A stretch of 11,945 nt of DNA from Neocallimastix lanati (nom. inval.) (lineage: Eukaryota > Neocallimastigomycota > Neocallimastigomycetes > Neocallimastigales > Neocallimastigaceae): contig JACVTC010000685.1 of the NCBI GenBank assembly GCA_016946835.1, positions 1-11,945 of the forward strand, written 5' to 3'. Position numbers and translations under genes: made by a program. The notes below the pieces were generated by a model. It worked only from the letters and a program-made list of their open reading frames with translations, had not been told where the DNA came from and searched no databases. Shown one piece after another: positions 8,701 to 11,945 of the stretch (positions are counted from its first letter, which is position 1; every line of letters begins with the position of its first letter).

Positions 8701-9204
8701 ATCGGTCTTGGTGTCAAACTTCATTGTTTCAATTTTGTTTTGGATTTCGATTTTTCTTCTTTCCTTGCTTTTGGTAAACGATTCTTGGAAGATGTTCCAA
8801 ATTTGAAAAGCGGTCTTTTCATTTCCATTTATTAGTTTTTGTGTTTGTTCTCCAAGCCCATTTATGATAATCCATTTGGCCGTGATGTCGTTAGTTATAT
8901 CAATGTTTTTAGTGTTCTTTTCATAAACTAACGAACTATCAAATTGATCCTCCGGGTAATCTGTTAATTCTTCTCTTATATCTCTCTTTCTTAACTTCTT
9001 TACAATTGGATGAAGGACATATTTGGTTAATTTATTTATTGTTAGCAAATACAGAATTTTTCTTCTCCAACCAGGGTAGTTTTCTGTATTTAGTTCAGTA
9101 ATTTGGTTGAAATTTTCGGAATAATTAAAGGTTATTCCGTTATGTGTAATATCTTCTCCGGTGAGGTTGATAACTTGTTCTTGGTTTCTTCTTCTTCCAG
9201 CCAT
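5770..9204 (-). CDS. Copia Gag-protease-integrase polyprotein (N-terminal part of Gag-Pol)
   Basis: The frame opens at an ATG with a good context (GAAATGG) and runs 1144 residues to the TGA. The Gag capsid region is at about residues 30-240 and contains YPGWRRKI. A basic segment leads to a zinc knuckle C282-x2-C285-x4-H290-x4-C295. The aspartic protease motif is ILDSGAS with D383. The integrase zinc-binding part has H530-x4-H535 and C555-x2-C558. The integrase core has D585 (HMDLVGPL), D647 (RTDNGTEF) and E683 (NGRVERFNGTL), with 35 residues between the last two. A C-terminal integrase motif, IFLGYS, follows near residues 772-777. Residues about 890-1050 are a linker dominated by Asn. The final part, EWINAVNEEL onward, is the start of reverse transcriptase. 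Gag forms the particle, protease cleaves the polyprotein and integrase inserts the DNA. No frameshift separates Gag and Pol; copia elements often use a single frame. Confidence 0.93.
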   Translation of the reverse strand: MAGRRRNQEQVINLTGEDITHNGITFNYSENFNQITELNTENYPGWRRKILYLLTINKLTKYVLHPIVKKLRKRDIREELTDYPEDQFDSSLVYEKNTKNIDITNDITAKWIIINGLGEQTQKLINGNEKTAFQIWNIFQESFTKSKERRKIEIQNKIETMKFDTKTDINIYIANLQNLIDELEKIDNDLSINTKIGILNRCLPEDLRWINVFQHKSWESCCSYVKEIIPNIVLSNLKEKNSIQENNNNVLFNAETRKSKNYRNNNRTKGKRKSLKRSSGRCNYCGRRGHYFYECKFRKNNLYKNKNKNKFNKRTKNKRKFQNDINYVNTNDASSSNYDTIYADAFTKDYNTENNIELNYCNVEKEFLNEDSDKNFLSCWILDSGASINITSNLNLLIDIKKCNEEINLANGQIITAGHKGKFKGYVNNNEIILNEVYYSPAINKNLISICKLLKENYKIVFNNSNNKSYAIIYDSNDKRIVNITATKTNTFKIWFSNNKINLNNNNNQHNNLEINFTTPNAAKRLNLWHRRLCHFDISHIKNKLLKLNTPVNQCPICMNSKLKNKPYKQATNKSKHIFELLHMDLVGPLPESLYGNKYLFTILDDYSRYGWTLFLKSKSDTFNSFYNWFLSIKNKYNTRIIYIRTDNGTEFCNNNFNLFFKSYGIKHQLTVPYNPQQNGRVERFNGTLINSAKAMLNDSKLSHQFWEDATSTANYIHNRIPHKGINMKIPYEIINKTKVNYSNIKVFGCKVYFFIPKVFRSKFDNNTKPGIFLGYSENPSAYKILDITTNKIILSRSVAFFESNPGNSYLKECSTEFSNFIPDHEIRGDNTYNTYYNKNTYDTNTYNINHNIQQKLNKIDYPGSNEFFNSENILSNSPILNNSNIQNIYEDIINKNNSKNKRKYNKKQRNNNYSNNNSNNNNENINNNNHNNNFINNNTNNNNNINNNNINNNNITNNNFINNNNINNNNNNNNTNNSNNNNTNNSNNKIRINNNNIENNNNSQNIEDNNNKINDNTANKTINNNNNIESSRVNDNAIINKNYIQRNGNEIINTLLTNNNSFKLNNIETNNKKRTMNIINESNNKRKKTTNTLREPENYKDIQNLIDRKEWINAVNEELSNMKNLNVFNTIKYIPKNANVISS
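6110..6480 (-). repeat. AAT/AAC trinucleotide repeat coding for poly-Asn linker
   Basis: An imperfect TTA-type microsatellite on the plus strand encodes long Asn runs broken by Ile, Thr, Ser and His in the Pol linker between integrase and reverse transcriptase (about residues 909-1032). The long plus-strand open frames in this stretch are low-complexity shadows (Ile/Leu runs), not genes. The linker is the natural variable region of copia polyproteins, and repeat slippage in an AT-rich genome explains its expansion. Confidence 0.85.
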
Positions 9205-9710
9205 TTCGAGTACTTTTGAAATTTAAAATTTTTATTATTGTTTTAAATTAATTATATATTTTTTTAAAATCTCAATTAATAAAAATACATTAGTAGTTTT
9301 AAAAAAAAATATTATAATATTTAATTCTGTTGATTTTTATTAATTTATTAGTATTAATTTGTTATATTAAAAATTCTCATTTTAATTTTTACTTAAATTT
9401 GATTTCATTAATTTGTTACTATTTTTATCTTATTTAGTATTGTAATACCAAACTTTTATAAATAAGGCATTTATATTATTTAATTTATTATTAATTTTGA
9501 TTAAATAAAAGTGATTATTATTTGATTAGATTTTTTTATTTTTTATTCATTGATTAGTTTTATAATTTCATTTTAATATATTTGATATATTATATAATGT
9601 GATTTATTCAAAATTTTATTTAATACATATAATTAGTTTTATTATTATTATTTTAATTTATTTATATTTTTTTTATATTAATAATATTTTAGTTTCAAAT
9701 TTATCTAAAT

Positions 9711-9944
9711 ACCATCAGTTGACTATTTATTTCTCATCTTGATGATATTAGATTTAATTTAATTTAATATTAGTATCATCAGTTGACTATTTATTTCTCA
9801 TCTTGATGATACTGTGTTTATTTTATTTTTAATATTAATATCATCAGTTGACAATAAATTTTTCATCTTGATGATATCATTTTTATTTTATTTTAATATT
9901 AATATCATCAGTTGACAATAAATTTTTCATCTTGATGATATTAA
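9711..9944 (-). repeat. Four 64-65-bp tandem repeats, each with a hairpin
   Basis: Four units start at 9711, 9775, 9840 and 9904. Each has ATCATCAGTTGAC, a T/A-rich centre, then CATCTTGATGAT, so the ends pair (ATCATCA with TGATGAT). The fourth copy has a perfect 13-bp stem (9898-9910 with 9933-9945). The second keeps a 10-bp stem in which a G-C pair (9773/9812) replaces an A-T pair of other copies. The first has one mismatch. Copies 1-2 and 3-4 form two sequence subtypes (GACTATTTATTTC against GACAATAAATTTT). The place in the leader suggests a role in genome RNA packaging, dimerisation or translation; this is inference. Confidence 0.8.
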
Positions 9945-10145
9945 TTTTATTATTTAACAATTTAATTATAATTTTATTTATTGTTGATTAAAAAAAAAAA
10001 TATCTTTATTTCTTATGGATTTGATTCGGTAATAAATAAAATACAATAAATAGTAAAAATAATAATTTATTAGTTCTTTGGTTTTATTGAAAGGTAAAAA
10101 TAGAAAAATTTAATTTATATTATAAATTAACTTTATTTTAATTCA

Positions 10146-10175
10146 AACTCAATTAGTAGATTGAGACTCTTAATC
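10146..10175 (-). promoter_or_regulatory. Primer-binding site: half tRNA-Lys(CUU)
   Basis: Directly after the 5' LTR the minus strand reads GATTAAGAGTCTCAA (10175-10161). This is complementary to tRNA-Lys(CUU) nucleotides about 26-40, across the anticodon loop, not to a tRNA 3' end. The following bases (10160-10146) still resemble the complement of a D-arm. Drosophila copia and yeast Ty5 are known to prime from a cleaved tRNA half in the same way, but with initiator tRNA-Met. Minus-strand DNA synthesis would start here. Confidence 0.65.
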
Positions 10176-10369
10176 TTTTAGACACATTAATGTTTATAAT
10201 AGTTTAATTTATTTATATTATAGATATTTTATTATTTATTAATATATATTTTATAAAAATAGAACTAAAGAAAAACATATTCATTTAGAAAGCTTTTATA
10301 CATGAATATTATTTATTAAACTAATTGATTGGTTAATATAAAATGAAGTATAGTAAATATATTTTAACA
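10176..10369 (-). repeat. 5' LTR of the copia element
   Basis: It is identical over its 194 bases to the 3' LTR. In the direction of transcription it runs from TGTT at 10369 to TAAAA at 10176, flanked outside by ATAAG and inside by the primer-binding site. As the upstream copy it should drive transcription of the whole element. Confidence 0.92.
10293..10332 (-). promoter_or_regulatory. 5' LTR promoter: CCAAT and TATA boxes
   Basis: On the minus strand CCAATCA (10332-10326) is followed after 25 bases by TATAAAAG (10300-10293). The relic LTR has the same pair at the same spacing. Transcription would start some 25-35 bases further on, inside the LTR, giving an R-U5 of about 85 bases. Confidence 0.6.
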
Positions 10370-10374
10370 ATAAG
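10370..10374. repeat. Target-site duplication ATAAG, right copy
   Basis: This matches the left copy at 4123-4127 and directly follows the outer end of the 5' LTR. Confidence 0.8.
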
Positions 10375-10490
10375 CAAAATACCAATTTATTAATAAATAT
10401 TATTATATTCTTATATTAAAATATTAAGAATTTTGTAATAAAAAAAATATTTTAAAACTTTAATATATAGTTTGGTTAATCCTTTTATTT
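10375..10490 (-). pseudogene. Faint continuation of the relic copia RNase H
   Basis: If the intact element is removed, the relic at 4014-4122 should continue here, and traces do. On the minus strand short stretches read INQTIY (from 10480), TK (near 10436) and FINKLVF (near 10395-10377). They fall in the same order as NQSIN, TKHID and FIKLEY of the intact RNase H, with indels and stops between. At the DNA level ATTCTTATAT and TTTTGT also match. The similarity is weak and A/T-biased, so this call rests mainly on order and on the insertion model. Confidence 0.45.
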
Positions 10491-11945
10491 TAAAAATTAA
10501 TAAGTTACGTTTTATTAATTCTTTTTAATTTATTATTGGTATATAAGTAATATTTAATATGATAAATTTAATAATTTTTTTTAATTTTTTTTATTATTTC
10601 CTTATTTATAATAATAAAATTTAAAATTTAAAATTTTATAATAATATTAAATATTATTAAATAACAAAAAAAAAAATTATTATAACGTTTAAATTTATCA
10701 AATTTTTTTTAATACATACCTCGAATCAATCCAATACCAGAAAGGAAATGCGTTGTTGAATAAAATAGCTGAAATAATAATATTTTTAAAAAATTTTAAT
10801 ACTTAAAACTAAATTTAATATAATAGAGGTATAAATAGATGTAAAATACTATACACCAAAAATACATATATATCTGAAATATATTATAAATACATTATAT
10901 ACATATATTTTAAAAAAAATGATTATTAAAATTTTGAAAATTATTTACCGTAAATAATTATAATGTTTATAATAATACTTATTGAAAAATAATTTTAAAT
11001 AAAATGAATAAGTGTATTCCTTGAATTTAAATATTTGATAAAAAGAATGATTAATGGACAAAAGTAATATAGTTTTTTATTGATTTTATTGTTGGCAGTT
11101 TATATATATGCTATTGACTTTTAATTTTTGATGAAAATAATATTAAATTGGAAGTGATAATAAATGCTTTATTATGAAAATAATTTAAAATATAAAATAT
11201 ATTTATAAAAACAAATATTATATTAGAATTTTTTATTAATCCATACAACATAAATTTTATTAAAAAAACTTTAATATATAGAAAATATATTTTTAATATT
11301 ATTATATAAATGTATATTAATTTTTTTTTTAAAAAATAATTAATACATATTTTCGTTTAGTTTTCATATATAAGTTTTTTTTCAAGTATTTGTATAATTT
11401 TTATAAAATTATTATTGCTAAAAAATCCAAATATTAATTGTATATATAAATGATACTTCACTTAAACCAACTGGTATATATGGTATATATAGTTTTCATT
11501 AATGAATGAAATAAAAACCAAAAATACTTTAAAAAAAAGTGAATTATACAATAAAAAAAATTAATGACAATGATTTATAATTTAATAATTCTTGTCATAT
11601 ATTATAGTAAATTTAATAATATATTAAATTTATTTATTAGTATGTTTATTATATAATATATAATACATATAAGAATTGTTTATTTTAATTCATTTATTTA
11701 ATTTTGTTTTTTTATGTCTTTGAATATATATTTATATTTATATTTATATATATATATATATATTAGAATTTAATATACTTTTTTTTATAATAGAATTTAA
11801 TATACTTTTTTTTTTAATAACTTTATTATATATTATTTATATACTGTTCAATAATACTTTTTATTATATATATATAATGCTTTTATTATTATCCTATTTA
11901 TTATTTATTTGTTATTGATAGTTGTTTGGGCTTATTTTAATAGAA
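10491..11945. other. AT-rich right flank, no gene recognised
   Basis: I see no long open frame. Homopolymers and TA-rich repeats (for example 11746-11761) dominate. Besides the splice-flanked block at 10720-10768, a minus-strand patch near 11520-11420 reads YIPYIPVGLSEVSFIYT. This might be a hydrophobic exon remnant, but nothing else supports it. Confidence 0.4.
10720..10768 (-). other. Possible 49-nt internal exon of an unknown gene
   Basis: On the minus strand this block is preceded by TTATTTCAG and followed by GTATGTATT, which are good fungal 3' and 5' splice sites. Its GC content (roughly a third) is far above the flanks. Two of three frames are open: LFYSTTHFLSGIGLIR and ILFNNAFPFWYWIDS. 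I recognise neither. An upstream minus-strand patch after ATTTCAG (about 10880-10820) reads as a hydrophobic segment and could be the preceding exon. If real, the copia insertions would lie downstream in or after this gene. Confidence 0.3.

Larger units (their letters stand above)
9205..10175 (-). other. Copia 5' leader between LTR and Gag
   Basis: This is about 970 bases of untranslated element RNA between the primer-binding site and the Gag ATG. It has no open frame of note. It carries the 64-bp repeat block (9711-9944). A yeast-like branch sequence TACTAATG (about 9295-9288 on the minus strand), followed after about 75 bases by an AG just before the Gag ATG, would allow a leader intron, but no convincing 5' splice site was identified. 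Confidence 0.6.
4128..10369 (-). mobile_element. Complete Ty1/copia LTR retrotransposon
   Basis: This 6242-bp element lies on the minus strand. In its own 5'-3' order it has a 5' LTR (10369-10176), a tRNA-Lys half primer site (10175-10161), a leader of about 970 bases with four hairpin repeats (9944-9711) and one long Gag-protease-integrase-RT-RNase H frame (9204-4387). The frame is followed by a stem-loop, a polypurine tract (4330-4322) and a 3' LTR (4321-4128). Integrase lies before reverse transcriptase, which defines Ty1/copia rather than Ty3/gypsy. The LTRs are identical over 194 bases and both target duplications are intact, so the insertion is recent. The sole visible coding defect is one TGA at 5770-5772. 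The element has inserted into the RNase H region of an older copia relic in the same orientation. Confidence 0.92.

Noticed and set aside
8612-8806. Plus-strand 64-residue open frame
   Set aside because: It is the antisense shadow of Gag, hydrophobic only because the opposite strand is rich in Lys, Glu and Asn codons.
9711-9944. A CRISPR array or C/D-box snoRNA cluster
   Set aside because: The repeats are 64-65 bp with similar spacers and lie inside a eukaryotic retrotransposon leader. TGATGA is part of the stem, and no proper D box with a guide is placed correctly.
11730-11765. TATA repeat as a promoter or origin
   Set aside because: Simple TA and TTTATA runs occur throughout this composition; nothing specific supports a function.

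Overview
The window looks like a nuclear fragment of an extremely AT-rich eukaryote. My best guess is an anaerobic gut fungus (Neocallimastigomycota). The reasons are intergenic DNA of almost pure A/T with long homopolymers, coding islands of clearly higher GC, asparagine runs encoded by AAT/AAC, a secreted SGNH esterase of the type common in plant-fibre-degrading fungi, and Ty1/copia retroelements. This placement is inference; no rRNA or marker gene is present.

Layout. Positions 1-659 are AT-rich upstream DNA. Positions 660-1727 (+) encode a secreted SGNH/GDSL-family hydrolase, probably a carbohydrate-type acetylesterase-like enzyme. Positions 1728-3085 hold no recognisable gene. Positions 3086-4122 are a graveyard of copia-type LTR fragments: a possible plus-strand LTR followed by a primer-binding-like site (3318), and a minus-strand LTR (about 3709-3960) with its polypurine tract, a hairpin and the last 28 codons of a copia RNase H.

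Positions 4128-10369 are one complete, minus-strand Ty1/copia retrotransposon of 6242 bp. It has two identical 194-bp LTRs (4128-4321 and 10176-10369) and a 5-bp target duplication ATAAG on both sides. It carries a primer-binding site matching the anticodon half of tRNA-Lys(CUU), a long leader with four 64-bp hairpin repeats, a Gag-PR-IN-RT-RNaseH frame (9204 to 4387), a hairpin and a polypurine tract. The frame is interrupted by a single in-frame TGA (5770-5772) at the start of reverse transcriptase; otherwise all catalytic residues are present. The element appears to have landed inside the RNase H end of the older copia relic, whose upstream part can be followed faintly at 10375-10490.

Positions 10491-11945 are AT-rich. 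The only notable block is 10720-10768, a GC-richer segment flanked by good minus-strand splice signals, possibly one internal exon of an unrecognised gene.

The most interesting signals are non-coding parts of the retroelements: a half-tRNA-Lys primer site, covarying hairpin repeats in the leader, and a stem-loop just before the polypurine tract that is kept with compensatory changes between the young element and the relic.
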